From NCBI GenBank assembly GCA_937884915.1, contig CALAAN010000094.1:1-5533 (forward strand): a stretch of DNA of 5,533 nucleotides, given 5' to 3'. Below the pieces are notes generated by a model. That model saw only the letters and a program-made list of their open reading frames with translations. It made no database searches and was not told the DNA's origin. Below, piece after piece: positions 5,300 through 5,533 of the stretch (its first letter is position 1; the number at the start of each line of letters is the position of its first letter). Source of the stretch: an uncultured Oscillibacter sp. (GTDB lineage Bacteria; Bacillota; Clostridia; Oscillospirales; Oscillospiraceae). The translations under genes were made by a program, and so were the position numbers.

Positions 5300-5533
5300 T
5301 CACAGCGGCCGGTCACACATGCGCCGCCATGTGTCCCGAATGAGGAAACAGATCATCGCCAGCAAGAGCGGCGCAAAGGCAAGGCCAAGGAGCATCTCGA
5401 CATCAAACCGGACCTGCTCGGGGAGCAAGCGCTGAATCGAGACGGCGCCCAGCGCCGTCAGCAGTTGATACAGGAACAGCAGAAGCGACAGGGCATACAC
5501 CGTCAGGCGAAATTTTTGCTGCCTGACCTCCCG
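5300..5533 (-). CDS. Small two-helix membrane protein of unknown function, 5' end beyond the window
   Basis: The reading frame is open from the right edge to the TGA at 5300-5302, giving at least 77 residues. A GTG at 5498-5500 could start it, but no ribosome binding site precedes that codon, and the upstream in-frame residues (REVRQQKFRLT) look like a basic cytoplasmic lead into the first helix, so the true start is probably off the window. Two hydrophobic helices are visible, YALSLLLFLYQLLTALGAV and, after a short polar stretch (LLPEQVRFDVE), MLLGLAFAPLLLAMICFLI, ending in a basic tail RDTWRRMCDR. This is a hairpin topology with both ends probably inside. I do not recognise a family. It sits 37 bp ahead of the CPBP protease on the same strand, so joint expression is likely. 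High GC third positions match the neighbours. Confidence 0.6.
   Translation of the reverse strand, partial: REVRQQKFRLTVYALSLLLFLYQLLTALGAVSIQRLLPEQVRFDVEMLLGLAFAPLLLAMICFLIRDTWRRMCDRPL

Overview
The window looks like chromosomal DNA from a GC-rich Firmicute. The supporting signs are a T-box leader in front of a tRNA synthetase operon, SigA-type promoters with TGn-extended -10 boxes, strong AGGAGG-type ribosome binding sites and a strong preference for G or C at third codon positions. The PheT and PheS wording resembles Clostridia of the Ruminococcaceae/Oscillospiraceae type, but that placement is my inference from memory of the family, not a search result.

Layout. On the minus strand, positions 1-3274 hold the phenylalanyl-tRNA synthetase operon: promoter (about 3246-3274), a T-box leader of about 297 nt with a UUC (Phe) specifier and its terminator, pheS (1917-2942), a 163-bp spacer packed with three inverted repeats, and pheT (1753 down to the left edge, 3' end missing). 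Uncharged tRNA-Phe should let transcription through into pheS and pheT, which together make the (alpha-beta)2 enzyme that charges tRNA-Phe. Divergent from it on the plus strand are a 66-residue PspC-domain membrane protein (3468-3668) and a purine-type phosphoribosyltransferase (3764-4324). Each has its own promoter and a small GC-rich hairpin in its 5' UTR. A strong terminator (4344-4385) ends this block. Converging on it from the right, on the minus strand, are a CPBP/Abi-family intramembrane protease (4384-5262) and, just upstream of it, the 3' part of a small two-helix membrane protein that runs off the right edge.

Most of the window is ordinary housekeeping. I do not see a new defence, mobile or biosynthetic system. 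The most unusual thing is in PheT: about 100 extra residues sit inside the N-terminal tRNA-binding (OB-fold) region, and they look like a degenerate second copy of that same domain. The second point of interest is the hairpin-rich pheS-pheT spacer, since these two genes are usually closely packed.
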